A DNA stretch of 64,000 nucleotides from the NCBI GenBank assembly GCA_014218235.1, contig CM024755.1, positions 80,607,960 to 80,671,959 on the forward strand, read 5' to 3'. The position numbers and the translations under genes were made by a program. Numbering within the stretch: the first letter of the stretch is position 1; each line of letters starts with the position of its first letter. Source of the DNA: Colocasia esculenta (Eukaryota; Streptophyta; Magnoliopsida; Alismatales; Araceae). This document shows, one piece after another, positions 43,496-56,368 of the stretch. The notes below the pieces were generated by a model. The model saw nothing but the letters and a program-made list of their open reading frames with translations, was not told the DNA's origin and did no database searches.

Positions 43496-45748
43496 ATGTC
43501 GTGTGAGAATCGGTCATGGATGTACCGTGGAATAGTTAATGGAGTTGTGACAGAGGAGTTTAAAGACGAAGTTGATAGTTTCATCCGGTTTGCATTGAAG
43601 AATTCATCAGTAGCAGTTGATCTGATGGGTAACATCCAATGTTCGTGTTTGGCTTGTAAGAACAGAAAGTGGATATCGACATGGGATGTGCAGCATCATT
43701 TGAATACGAGAGGATTTGTTTCCCATTATGAGTTATGGTCGTCTCATGGTGAGTTTAATATCCAATCATATGAATCAGCCAACTTTGCCTCCACAAGTAC
43801 ATACGTAGACATGGTTGTCGATGCTGCTGGTCCGGAGTTCAATATTCATGATGACCAAACAAATGAAGAACTGCCGAATAATACAGCTCAGAGATTTTAT
43901 CAGTTACTTCGAGATGTTGATGAGCCATTATGGGATGGTTGTGAGAAGCATAGACGGTTGTCTGCAGTGCCGCAGCTACTGAATTTGAAGTCTGAATTTC
44001 ATATGAGCGAGAGTTATTTTGATCGACTTCTCTTACTCGTCAAGAGTATGCTTCCTCAATCAGAAAGGTTGCCCGATAATTTTTACCGTGCGAAGAAGAT
44101 GGTGAATGATCTAGGGCTTGGTTTTATGAAAATTGATGCGTCCTAATCATTGTATGTTGTACTACAAAGATGATGCAAATAAGACATCATGTTGTATCTG
44201 TAAGCATGATAGATTCAAGCCTAAGAGAGGAGACAAGTCAAAGTAGAAGGATGTTCCATATAAGTCACTGTGGTACTTTCCCATCACACCTAGACTGTAG
44301 TGGCTGTTCATGTCCCCGAAAACAACTGGACATATGACTTGGAATGCGGAAATAGTCTGTTGTGATGATGGTGAAATCAGTCATCCTGTCGATGGCGAAG
44401 CTTGGTCTCAGTTTAGCCGTACTTATCCTTACTTCTCAAGGGATCCACGCAACATGCGGCTGGGTTTATGCACAGACTGGTTCAATCCATTATGAGGCCC
44501 GGTGGCATCTTACTCATGTTGGCCAGTATTCCTAACACCGTACAACCTTCCACCAGGCATGTGCATGAAGCATGAGAATTTATTCCTTTCATTGCTGATT
44601 CCTGGTTCAAAAAGTCCAGGAAAAAATATAGACATATATCTCAGACCGTTGATTGATGAGCTGAAATTGTTATGGTCAGATGGGGTTCTCTCTTATGATG
44701 CATCTAGAAAATAAATTTTCAATTTGAAGGCTACATTAATGTGGACAATAAGTGACTTTCCAGCGTACGACATGTTATCTGGCTAGAGCACACATGGGAG
44801 GTTGGCATGTCCTTATTGTATGGAGGATTCTAAATCATTCGTGTTGAAATCTGGGGGAAAAGCATGTTGGTTTGATTGTCATCGTTAGTTTCTACCGAGT
44901 GACCATCCTTTCTGAAAGCAAAAGGATTCATTTATGAAAAGTACAATTGTGATGGATGAGGTAAATATGGAACGGGTCTCTAGTGGAAACATGGCGAGGC
45001 GGGTCCAGAACTTACCGACTGTATCACAACTAGATGGTAGTACTCGACAAATCCCAGGGTTTGGGAAGGATGACAATTGGTTGAAGCAAAGCATCTTTTG
45101 GGAATTGCCTTATTGGTCAACACTTTTGATATGACATAACCTAGACGTCATGCATATAGAGAAGAATGTTTTTGACAATGTGTTCAACACAGTTATGGAT
45201 GTCAAAGGCAAAACAAAGGATAACATCAAGGCACGAATGGATTTGAAAGTACTTTGCAAACATCCAGAACTAGAACTGTAGCATGTTAGAGGAAAAGTGG
45301 TTCAACCTAAAGCTTCATATGTGCTTGGGGTTGGACAAATTAAGGAAGTGTGTCAATGGTTGAAGCGATTGAGATTTCCGGATGGATATGTCTCGAATAT
45401 TGCCCGTTGTATAAACGTCAACGAGGGGAAAATATACGGAATGAAGAGTCATGACTGCCATGTTTTCATGCAATGATTGATTCCAATTGCTTTTCATGAG
45501 TTGTTACCGAAGCAGATATGGGGAGCAATGACTGAGCTGAGTCAATTCTTCAGGATTTTATGTGCATCAGAACTTAGACTTCATGACTTACAAAATATCG
45601 AGCAAAATATAGTACAAACAGTCTGTAAATTAGAGAAGATATTTCCTCCAGCATTCTTTGATTCAATGGAGCACTTGATTATCCATTTGTCATATGAGGC
45701 TAGAGTCGGAGGACAAGTATAATTTCGATGGATGTATCCATTTGAGAG
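43496..45748 (+). pseudogene. CACTA TNP2-like transposase, N-terminal and catalytic part
   Basis: ATG at 43496. The first 80 residues form the Transpos_assoc domain (SWMYRG, EFKDEVDSFIRFA, IQCSCLACKNRK, HHLNTRGF, YELWSSHGEF). Transposase_21 follows from about 44100 (MLYYKDD, LWYFPITPRL, FSRDPRNMRLGLCTDWFNP, IDIYLRPLIDEL, NLDVMHIEKNVFDNV near 45140). DUF4218 begins about 45475 (LIPIAFHELLPKQIW, FPPAFFDSMEHLIIHL). A small deletion near 44142 shifts the frame, and many stops follow (for example about 44244, 44298, 44493, 44712, 44888, 45133, 45279, 45475, 45721), mostly from CGA, CAG or TGG. The enzyme would cut and move the element; it is dead here. Confidence 0.87.
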
Positions 45749-47138
45749 GTATATTCCTATGTCTCAATTTATTCACATTACGACGATCTTTTATATTTCA
45801 TATGTGATCATTTGAATTGTTGTCGTAGGTGCATGCACGATCTTAAGATGAAGATCTGCAACAAAGCACAAGTTGAGGGCTCCATTACCTAGGCGTACCT
45901 TATTGAAGAGATATCAAATTTTTGTTCGATGTACTTTGACACGGAAATATGAACTCAATGCACTCAACCTCCACATAGTGATGATGGTGGAGATTCTAAT
46001 GTGTATGATCGACTCTCTATATTCAAGTGTCCCGGACGAGCGTTGGATATTCTTCTACTTGCGCACTTGAAGATAAAGAGTTGGTAAGCTCTCGACACTA
46101 ATGTCTTTATGTATGTACCTCATTTGCTTGCAAATCGCAGAACTTAGAGGTTGTGTTGCATTTTCATTGCAGAGAGTTTGACTCAGTCATACTGCAACGG
46201 AATCCACGTCTGACTGACGTGCAGGTTGAAAAGGAATGGGAGAAGTCTTTTGCTACTTAGTTAAGATATCGAGTAAGTGTCTAAATATTTTGATGCATAA
46301 GTGTTATGTTCTTATGCATAAGTTGTTGTAATTTGTCATTGTCTGTCCCTTTTTTTAATAATAGGTTGAACAAGGCTTTATTACTAATTCAAGAGTACAA
46401 GAGATCAGTTATGGGCCTTCGAAGATTGTACGTGTCTATCCAGGCTACATTGTAAATGGTTATTGATTTCACATGAGAGATTATGGACGGAATTAATCTA
46501 TGATGAACAGTGGCGTATGTGTGATGGGAAGTGCCTATAATGAAAATGAAGTAGACTATTATGGCACTCTCGAAGAAGTCATTGAACTGCAATTTTTGGG
46601 ACAAGGAAACAATGTATTTCTCTTCAAGTGTCATTGGTTCAATCCGACCTCTATTCGTAATGACACAACATATGGGATCATCAATGTCAAACATAAGTCC
46701 AAGTTGGGTACGTATGAGCCATTCTTTCTGGCGGCACAAGCCCAACAAGTTTATTATTCGAACTATTCGTCCCTCAAATTGAGAGATTGGTGGGCTACTT
46801 GTAGAGTGAAAACAAAGATATTCCCTGAGTATGAGCTTCTTCTGGCTGATATAGAGCTCGAAGATGTTAATGACATTTTTTTTCCAATCAGACCGGAGTG
46901 ACGCACGAGAGTTTGCTCCTTCTACGAAATTCAATGTAGATGATATAAATTAACCAATTTGTTTATATAAGAATAACGAAGAGGAAGAAGTTGACCCAAA
47001 TGCCCTTGACGATCATGTTGTGAGCGGGAGGTGGAGTCTGATGAAGAGGAAGAGTGGACCGATGATGAGGACAAAGGGGATGACGAAGATGACGTTGAAT
47101 TAGACATATCTTCAGCATCTGATGATGAATATAGATAA
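45749..47138 (+). pseudogene. CACTA TNP2-like transposase, C-terminal part
   Basis: After an intron-like gap the DUF4218 end is readable at about 45830-45945 (KICNKAQVEGSI, AYLIEEISNFCSMYF). The DUF4216 domain spans about 46370-46800 (GYIVNGY, MNSGVCVMGSAY, DYYGTLEEVIELQFLG, LFKCHWFNPT). An acidic tail (DEEEEWTDDEDKGDDEDD) ends at TAA 47136-47138. Stops are at about 46465 and 46496, and the exon structure between 45945 and 46370 is unclear. Confidence 0.82.
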
Positions 47139-47251
47139 TATTATAAAATTTTGTAAGAACTGAGTGTTGTTGCTAAATATATGTTATTAAATAGCTACTT
47201 CAAATTTGATTGCTAATGACATGTTATATCTTTATTGTTCTCAATAGAGAT

Positions 47252-48881
47252 ATGGTACGTGGAGGACGTAGTGGGAGGGGGTCCACCTCAATCGGTGCAC
47301 CCTCTACTTCTGTAGGCCGAGGGTCTATGCCGATAGGTATATATGTACTCAACTTAATTCTTTTATTATATTGTGTATATTAACTTTATATTTTTTAACA
47401 TGAATATAATTTTGCAGGGTCCGCTTCCTAGCCGACTACGTCGGTTGTCCAGGCGACAAGTATATATATATGTACCCAAACACAAAACTCTATATATTAC
47501 TGTTCATATTAAATTCATATTTTCTAACGTGCATATAATTTTACAGGGTCCGCCTCCTTGACTACACAAGTTGTCCCGGCAACAGGTATATGTATATGTA
47601 CCCAAACATAAAACTCTATATATTATTGTTCATATTAACTTTATATTTTCTAACGTGCATATAATTTTGCAGGGTCCGCCTCTTGCCTAGTAGCGTCACC
47701 TGTCCCATCGCATTCAGCAGCAGGTACATGTATGTTTCCATACTTTATTACGTTTCTTATCTTCCAATTTTTTTAATAATAGTATACTTAATTATTTTCA
47801 ACAGATGTAGAGAGTCATCATCCAGTGGTGGAGGGGTGGCTCAGTCAGCTGGACGCCAGCCATGCTGGATTTCTGGGTAAACTTGATCACTTTAAACTTA
47901 CTGTATTTGTTATTTATGTTATATAGTTCATGTAGAAAATTAATGTGCAATTGCAGGGGGAAGATAGATCTAGGACCTGCTTCCTGCTTTATTACATCGT
48001 TACTGCATGCACAAGTTCCAAGAGCAGTGGACTCATGGAAAGAGTTCCCCCCATCCATCCAGAATCTGTTATTTGACATGTTCACGATATTAATATTTTT
48101 TTACTGATTTGAAGTCATTTCTTTAATTACTATCTCTCGCTGTTAGTGCACAAAGTTGAGTAATTTCATTTCTAAATAGCGGAGGTACATGTTCATGAGA
48201 CCGGAGGATCTCCCTCGAGCACGAGTCGTTTGGGAGTCTACTGCCCAGACTAATTTCAGAAAGTCGATGTGGGAGGCCTGGTACAAGGCAGCGAAAACCA
48301 CAGGCAGCCAGGATCCTACGGCTTGGATGGATTACGGCCTGGTGTGGATGAGGTGGGACTATTGGGAGTCCCTTTGTCATCGTTGGGCTACTGGACCATG
48401 GCAGAAGACGTCACAGGCGGCTAAATGCAATCGAGCAGCTCATCCAGAGAAGAATGTGCATACTATATAGTGGGTCAGTATCTTATGCAACCCACAGCCA
48501 GAAATTGGTAAGCATATTATTGTTCAATTGCTTAATACATTAATTATTATTGTGAAACTAACTACTTTTGTTGAATTGTAAGCGTCACGAGCTCGAGCGT
48601 GCCCCTACTTTTTGCGAGTTATTTGATCGGACTCATAAGCGGAAGGGGACGAATGACTATGTCAGCGAGAGTGCTCGCACGATTGCCGTAAGTCAAAATA
48701 TAATTTTTTAATTTAATTTAGATATTAAAGAAATATGATTTGAATAATACATTTTTAATTTGTTCTATAGGAGACCTATGACAGGACTATGGAGGATTGC
48801 TATGTAGAGGGCACTCCCCAGCCAAACTTGGATCCAGAGGCCTAGGTCGATGCAGTGGGAGGGCCGAGGAAGGGCCAAGTG
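47252..48881 (+). pseudogene. CACTA second ORF with Transposase_24 domain, interrupted by E4 and G5
   Basis: Starts at ATG 47252 (MVRGGRSGRGSTS). Three short exons with flanking introns are tandem copies (47337-47723). The Transposase_24-like core is at about 48183-48480 (ARVVWESTAQTNFRKSMWEAWYKA, MDYGLVWMRWDYWESLCHRW). After an intron comes APTFCELFDRTHKRKGTNDYV (48595-48690), and after another ETYDRTMEDCYVEGTP (48770). The last residues, GPRKGQV, reach the E4 insertion at 48881 and continue as YDF at 60131-60140, fitting the GxVYG-type end of this family. Stops at 47562, 47690, 48468 and 48842. In En/Spm the second protein binds the subterminal repeats. Confidence 0.78.
47337..47730 (+). 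repeat. Tandemly repeated micro-exons with introns in CACTA ORF2
   Basis: Exons 47418-47459 (42 bp), 47547-47585 (39 bp) and 47673-47723 (51 bp) all begin GGTCCGC, and all lengths are multiples of three. Introns 47337-47417, 47460-47546 and 47586-47672 (81, 87, 87 bp) begin GTATAT and end TAATTTTRCAG and are strongly alike. The period is 126-129 bp. Confidence 0.8.
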
Positions 48882-50376
48882 TGTTGGGTTGAGTGTGGTT
48901 TTAATATCCCTCTCTCCCTAGTTTTGATGATGACTTGTGTGATTTTGTACTTGATGGGCTGAACATGTTACATACATCATTTGTATAATTATAATGCCCA
49001 AACAACATGTTTTAAATAGTTTACACTTCATACTTTGATGATAATGCCATGTGCTAATGACTTATGTGTTAATTTTTAGGGGTATATAGTTTTTGTCATG
49101 GTTGTGTCGACACATCCATTGGTGGTGTCGACACTGGCTTACTGTCCCATAAGGCATTTCTGAAGACAGGGTCAAGTAGTGTCGACACACTCAATGGTGG
49201 TGTCGACACTAGACCCAGCTTCCAGGAGATCATTTTGCCGCCTGGGACAGGGTGTCGACACACTTAGTGGTGGTGTCGACACACTCCGGCTGAAGTCTCA
49301 ATGTTTGTTTCTTCTGGACACATGGCCACATGGGGTTCAATAGAAGTTGTCTTGGATCGTGTGCCCACGCACTCTAAGGGTACAATTGGACTTGTGGGAC
49401 TATATATACCCCCAATTTTGGCCCACAAAGGATTAGGAGACCTCCAGAGAATTCCAGAAAAGTTCTGGCGGCAAAAAGGGGAATCTCCCACTCCTGCTCA
49501 TCTCATTGCTGTGGTGATCCATTTTCCTTCCCTGGAGAGCACGAGGGAGTGAAGGAGTGTTCTGAAGAAGAAGTTGAAGCACTTCTCAAGGGAGCAGATC
49601 CAGCAGAAGCAAGCAATTGAAGAGAATCTTATGGTGATTCAGGAGCAATTGAAGCAGAGCATCACCAAGTGATTCAAAGTGTCATCAGATCTCTTCAATT
49701 CAACATTCTGGAAGGAATCTTCATCGAAGAACACAAATACTGTATCTATTTCTTACATTTCTGAAGTTGTTCTTCCAATTCATCTATGAGATTTGTGCAT
49801 GAAGTGTTGCACAAGTTTCTGTGAATGAATTTGTCTTGGATCAAATCATTGCTAGAGGATCTAATTTATATTGGTCTTGATCTAGCATGTGTTTTGTGAG
49901 CTATTGAGCTCTGTTTTTGTGAGTTGTCTACTCAGTGTGTGGTTGAGCAAGTGTGCTAAGTTTCTGGAGCGGGTGTGCTCTAGAATTTGTGTGTGAGTTG
50001 TTTAACGCAAGTGTGTTGGAGTCGTCGTGCTCCAGTGTGAGTTGTACTCAAATTTTGAGTAGTGTGTCCTCACAGTGTGAGGGGTGGACGCAGGGATCAC
50101 AAGTGTGATTTCCAACCACCTAAAAAATCCTATGTGCAATGGTTTGAATTGTTGATCTGCGTTAGATGATTGCATAGGATTGCGGTTTCACACTAATTGC
50201 CTAATTGTCTCACACCTCTTCTTACACACTCATACATCAGATCTGGAAATTGTTTTTGTGATTAGATCTCTGAGTCAAAGCAGTTTTAATTTTCCTAAAC
50301 TTCCGCAAGAATTGGCAACAGATCTATTCAACCCCCCCCCTTCTAGATCTGTTTCACCTAATCACTCGATCCTACA
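48882..50376 (+). repeat. E4 5' LTR
   Basis: TGTTGGGTTGAG to CGATCCTACA. GTCGAC palindromes lie from 49106 to about 49282 and the TATA box TATATATACC at 49401. A C run lies at 50332-50340. Confidence 0.92.
49106..49282. promoter_or_regulatory. GTCGAC palindrome cluster in E4 U3
   Basis: Six TGTCGACAC-type sites 120-295 bp before the TATA box (49106, 49127, then four more to 49282), at the same relative place as in E2. Confidence 0.5.
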
Positions 50377-50378
50377 AT

Positions 50379-50390
50379 TGGTATCAGAGC
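50379..50390 (+). other. E4 primer-binding site
   Basis: TGGTATCAGAGC, two bases after the LTR end. Confidence 0.92.
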
Positions 50391-50493
50391 GGGTTCACAA
50401 TTGTTCTGATCTGATTTGAGTGTTTTTGTCTGATCTTTGTGTGACACTTGCTTGAATTGGTTGATTGTTTTATTACTATTTTGCTTCCACTTA

Positions 50494-51801
50494 ATGGATT
50501 CTCGAGGTTTTGTTGCTGAAGGACATTCCATTAATAGGCCACCATTTTTCAATGGGTCTAATTACTCTTATTGGAAAAATCGCATGCAAGTTTTTCTTAT
50601 GGCTCAAAATTATGAAATCTGGAAGGTAGTTGAAGTGGATCCTTATGAAATCAAGGAGATGAAAAGAATTGGACTAGAGAACATATTAGGAGGGCCACTC
50701 TTAACTATAGTGCCATGAACATGCTTCAGTATGCAGTCCACCCTAAAGAATATTCAAGGATATCCATGTGTAAATCGGCTAAGGAAATGTGGGATAAACT
50801 TGAACTAATGTATGAAGGAACATCTCAAGTTAGGGAAACCAAAGCAAACATACTTGCTTCTGAATATGAATTATTTATGATGAAATCTAATGAATCAATT
50901 TCTGAAATGTTTGCTAGGTTTATGACAATCGTCAATGGACTGAGGGCATTAGGTAAAGAGTACACTGATGCTGATTTGGTAAGAAAGATTTTGCACTCTC
51001 TATCATCTATCTAGCATACTAAGGCCACTGTGATTGAAGATTCTAAGGATTTGTCCAAAATCTCTTTGGATGAACTCATAGGATCTTTAATGACATATGA
51101 AATAAATTTGAAAAAGAAATGAAGAACATATGCTTAAAGCCAAACCAGTAGCTGTTAAAGCCTCATCAAGTAACAAAGAGAAAAGTCAAGAGAAATCAAG
51201 TTCTGAAGAGTCTGAGTCCAATGAGGATGAACTTGCCCTCATGACTAGGCAATTCAGAAAAAATTTTAAAATCAAGAAAAGGGAAATTTACTGGAAAGAA
51301 GAAATTATCTTCTGGCAAAAGGAATATTTCTTCTGGTTCAAATGTCAATTCCAGTACAAATCAAAAAACTGATGAGATTATTATTTGCTACAGGTGCAAC
51401 AAGGCAGGACATATGAAAAGGGAATATCTTGAAAATAAAAAGGATAAGGACAAAAAGAACAACAAATTGAAGAAGCCTAAAGCTATGGTAGCAACTTGGT
51501 CAGATGATGACCAAAGTGAGGATGAAGAAGAAAAGTCCTCAAGTTCAGGGAATGAGGAACTATGTTTTATGGCCAACAGCAGCGATGGAAAGGTAGGCAC
51601 TTCCTTTGAACAATACACTATTGAAGATTGGCAAGATGCATATGCTGAGTTGGTTGAAAAGTTTTTTGAAATAAGAAAGGAAAACAAACATTTGAAAAAG
51701 AAATTTGAAAATGCCATGCATGATACTTCATTGAATAGAAGAATTTCTGAACTTGAAAATGAAGTATATGAACTCAATGAAGAAAAGGAAGAACTTTTGA
51801 A
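50494..51801 (+). pseudogene. gag: E4 gag, fused by deletion to integrase
   Basis: ATG at 50494 (MDSRGFVAEGHS). A one-base loss near 50651 shifts the frame; the core resumes at 50715. Stops are at about 51012 and 51120 and another frameshift near 51260. The zinc knuckle has lost its last Cys (CYRCNKAGHMKREY). From 51413 the frame is open through the coiled coil to EEKEELLN, then continues without a break into pol at about 51800, because roughly 1.1 kb present in E2 (15600-16695) is missing. Confidence 0.85.
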
Positions 51802-54716
51802 CTATAATTTGTTGAGCATTAGCCAAATTTGTGACAAAGGTCACAAGGTTGTGTTTGAATCATATTTTTACAGAATAATTGATTCTTCAAATGACAAATT
51901 TACATTTTTTGGCAAAAGAGAGAACAATGTCTATATGATCAATCTTGATCAAAATTTTGCTGAAAATATTTGTTTAGTTGCAAATAAGATGAAATTGCAT
52001 AGACATGGCATAAAAGACTTGGTCATGCAAGTTTCAACACAATAAACAAAATTTTAATGCTAAATTTGGTTAAAGGACTTCCTGAATCTTTTCCAAACAT
52101 TGAAAATCAACTTTGTGGGATATGTGCTCAAGGAAAACAAACCAGAAAATCTTTTAAAACCTGCAATGATGTACTCACATCTAAGCCACTAGAATTACTT
52201 CATATGGACCTTTTTGGGCCAACAAGAATTCTTAGTCTTAGTGGCAAAATATATTGTTTTGTTATCATTGATGATTTTACTAGATATACATGGGTTAATT
52301 TTTTATCCCACAAGCTTGTCTAGAATTCAGAAACTTTTGCAACCATGCCTTAACAGGTTTTTCACATAAAATCAAATCCATTTTAACTGATCATGGGGGA
52401 GAATTTGAAAATAATTTTTTTTTTCTGATTTGTGTGCTGAACTAAACATTTTCCATAAAGTTTTTTCTTCAAGAACTCCAGAACAAAATGGAGTTGTGGA
52501 AAGGAAGAATAGAACACTTGTGGAAATGGCTAGATCCACGCTCTTGGAAAGCAAACTGCCCAAATCCTTCTGGGCTGAAGTTGTAAACACAGCAAATCAC
52601 ATTCTAAATAGAGCATTGGTCAGACCAAAAATCAGAAAAACCACATATGAACTGTTGAAAAACAAAAAGCTAACTTTGTCTTACTTTAAAGTCTTTGGTT
52701 GCAAATGCTTTGTACATAATAATAATAAATAAAATCTTGTAAATTTGATGCCAAAAGTCATGAAGCCATTTTTCTTGGCTATTCAGAAATCTCTAGAGCT
52801 TTTAGAGTGTACATTCTCAAAAATAAAACTGTGGAAGAATCTCCACATGTAGTCTTTGATGAAAACTGATTCTCAACTGATGATTCTACATCTTGCAGGG
52901 TTCCTCATAATAAGGAAGAAGATGATTTCATTGTTGAATCTTCACCAACTGTTGAGGAAAGTAACGACTCACTTGAAACTCTAGACAACCATTCACCTAC
53001 CACAAGTGGATCATGTAATATTGTTCCAGACTTGAATGCATCTCAAGAGGTAATTCCTATAAAGATTCTTGAGAGATCATCCAATTGAGAATGTAGTTGG
53101 TAATGTGTATGATAGAGTTAGAACTAGATCATCCTTTCTGAATGCAATAAATCAAGACCCACTAGCACTAATTTCCCAAATTGAACCCAAGTCAATTGAT
53201 GAAGCTCTAATGAATGAAGATTGAATCAATGCAATGCATGATGAACTTCATCAATTTGACAGAAATCAAGTGTGGGAATTAGTACCTAGACCTAGTGACC
53301 AATCTATTATTGGCACTAGATGGGTATTTAGAAATAAATTGAATGAAAATGGACAAGTTGTGAGGAATAAAGCTAGACTAGTTGCCAAGGGGTATAATCA
53401 AGAGTTTGGCATTGATTTTGAAGAGTCATATGCCCCAATGGCTAGACTAGAAGTTGTGAGAATATTTCTTGCCTTTGCATCTTCACTAAAATTCAAAGTT
53501 TATCAAATGGATGTAAAGAGTGCCTTTTTAAATGGTTACATCAAAGGAATGTTTTTGTAGAACAACCTCCAAGTTTTGAAAATGAAAAATTTCCTGATCA
53601 TGTTTTCAAACTTCATAACGCTCTTTATGGTCTCAAGCAAGCTCCAATAGCTTAGTATGACCGTTTGAGTTCATTATTATTGGATAAGGGATACACTCGA
53701 GGTAATGTTGATCAAACCTTATTTACAAAAACAGTAAGTGAACAAATAATTATTGTCCAAATTTATGTTGATGACATAATTTTTGGATCCACAAATAAAG
53801 ATTTGTGCACTAAATTTGCTAACCAAATGAAAATTGAATTTGAAATGAGCTTAATGGGTGATTCACAATTCTTTTTGGGATTGCAGGTTAACCAAACCAG
53901 TGAAGGGATCTTTATAAGTCAAACAAAGTATGTCAAAGAACTCCTGAAAAGGTTTGACTTTCAGAACCTCAAGCAATCAAGCACACCAATTGTAGTAATG
54001 TAAAACTAGAAGAAGACTCACTTGGTAAGTCAGTAGACCCAAAGACACACAGAGGTATGATTGGTTCTCTACTTTATCTCACTACTTCTAGACCTGATAT
54101 TCAATTTAGTGTGTGCTTGTGTGCAAGGTTTTAAGCAAATCCTAAAGAAAGTCACATGTTAGTTGTCAAAAGAATTTTTAAATATCTTGTTGGAACATGT
54201 GAACTTGGCATTTGGTATCTAGCTGGCTGTAAATTCGATTTGATTGCTTATTGTGATGCTGATTATGCGGGTTGTAAGCTTGATAGAAAATGTACTAGTG
54301 GCTTGTGCTTATATCTAGGTGGATGGTTGATTTCTTGGGCTTCCAAAAACCAACACTCAGTTGCTCTATCCACTACAGAGGCTGAGTATGTTGCGGCTGG
54401 TTGTTGTGGCACCCAAATTCTTTGGGTGAAACACCAGCTCCTAGACTATAATCATAAGTTAGGATGCATTCCCATTTTATGTGACAACACTAGTGCTATT
54501 AATTTGTCTAAAAACCCAATTCAGCATTCACGCACAAAACACATTGATATTAGGCATCATTTCTTTAGGGATGAGGTTGCTAAGAAATCTCTTGAACTTC
54601 ATTTCATTGAAACTGAAAATCAAATTGCTGATATTTTCACTAAGCCTCTTCCAGAAAACAGATTCTCATCTTTAAGAAGAGAGCTTGGGTTATGCAAATG
54701 TCCACATTCTTCTTGA
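51802..54716 (+). pseudogene. pol: E4 pol: integrase, reverse transcriptase, RNase H (protease deleted)
   Basis: Begins YNLLSISQICDKGHKVV. Integrase blocks: decayed HHCC region (IKDLVMQ in a shifted frame), LCGICAQGKQ, HMDLFGP, ILTDHGGEFEN, VVERKNRTL; breaks at about 51990, 52321, 52420 and 52730. RT: ARLVAKGYNQEFGIDF, QMDVKSAFLNGY, LYGLKQAP and YVDD at about 53764, with breaks near 53555, 53655, 54001 and 54134. RNase H: CDADYAGCKLDRKC, STTEAEYVAAGCCG and an open end to TGA at 54714. Mostly point damage; the RT and IN catalytic residues remain. Confidence 0.86.
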
Positions 54717-56368
54717 CCTCTCCATCATTGGGTTAAGTGTTGTGTGTCTTTGTTAGGGCATATTCTGAGAGGGAGTAATTGCTTCATACTGTAAATATTT
54801 CTTGCATTCTTTTATCTATTTTTGTATCTACAACACTCCTCACTCTTGCAAATAAGTTCCTCACTCTCACATTGCATTGGCATTCTTGGTATATCAAATA
54901 GTGATTTGAAGAAAGACAAGTCAGGCTTGTCTGGACACTTTCACTATGCGTGAGTATATGTCATCGCCAAGTATCAAGAGTCTTGTATGCAATTGTTGAG
55001 GGGGAGTCCCTGTTTTTCAATAAAAACATTCCTATTTTCATTCAAATCCTTTGACTCTCTTTATCTTAATGAAAGACTTCTAGAATCAACAACTCAGGGG
55101 GAGCTAAAGAATTCATAATTCTTTTCTTACATAAACTCACCATTAATTCATTGTGTTGACACAATTCCTATTCATGAGATGTTCATTAATTTTCTCAAAA
55201 GAAACCACATAATGACTTTTTGACTGATCTACTACATCTTTACAGTCAATCTTCAATTATATTCTGACTTCCTAAAGTAATTTAATTTCTTTCAAGACAT
55301 GAAGCTCTCATGTGCATTGAATTTAGACATCTCTTTTACAACTGATGAGGGAAAAGGTTGTATTCAGTTTTATAATATTCTCCTTCAATTTTTCTTTCTA
55401 CAGAGCAATGGTACTAATGCTGAGAAACTACAAACCTTCACAAGAATGAAGTGCCATGTATGTCATGAGGTGTTTTTGCTATCTCTGTTCTAAGGGGACA
55501 AACAGAATAAAAACAAAAATCCTTACAATATTGCTGATAACTGGAAATATTGACATCTTATGAACGTATATTTTCATGTCGAAAGGTTATCATTTGCCCC
55601 TTTGAAACTGGATAATGAGCAAATCTTTAGTAATCAGGGATTATGGTGTGTAAAAAGTATTAGTTCCTATGTGAACAAGATTTACTACATTGAAAGATTG
55701 ATTATTAAAAAAAATGTCCAAGGAGATTCCATCAAAACAAACAACCTTGCCCCAAATCAGATTGCTTAAACTGTTTAATTTCATCACAATTGACTTCATT
55801 CTAAAAGAAAATTTTCATTACCTTGGATTAGAAGAATATGAAAGATTGCTATTGCTTGTATTGAATGTCCTATATCACTCAAACTGTCATTCCGATGTTT
55901 CATTATAATCAATGAACATATCTTGTAAGATGTTGTTTAACCTTGAATTAATAATGGGCTTTTGTTAAGAAATGACAAATGAATTCTTTAACATATTAAA
56001 AATCCTTGACAAGTTGATTCCATGCTTCTTTCATCATCATAAAGACTCCATCTCAGTTTTTTTGTCCAAGTCAGGTCGACACAGTCCTTTTCCTGTGTCG
56101 ACACCATCACTGGTCAGGTCGACACAGTCCCCTCTTGTGTCGACACCACTGCTTCTCCAGGCGGATTTCTTCATCAGACACTGTTTAAGGTAAAAAGCAT
56201 CGGCGGCTCATCTTACCCTTCATCTCTTGTGTGGAGCCTTTTTCTATACCCTCATTTGCAGGTCGACCCACCGCCTTTTTTCATCTCAAAGGAAACATGA
56301 GATTTCTCTCTTGTTCCCGCCATCTCCTCCTCTTCCACATCACCTTCCTCTCTTCTCTGCTTGCTGCG
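54717..56368 (+). other. E4 post-pol region with conserved block and GTCGAC inverted pairs
   Basis: 54857-55025 is conserved with E2 19671-19850 and holds a purine tract GAGGGGGAGTC. From 55026 to about 56060 I see no gene. At 56075-56144 four GTCGAC sites alternate as CAGGTCGACACAG and CTGTGTCGACACC, able to form hairpins. Confidence 0.6.
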
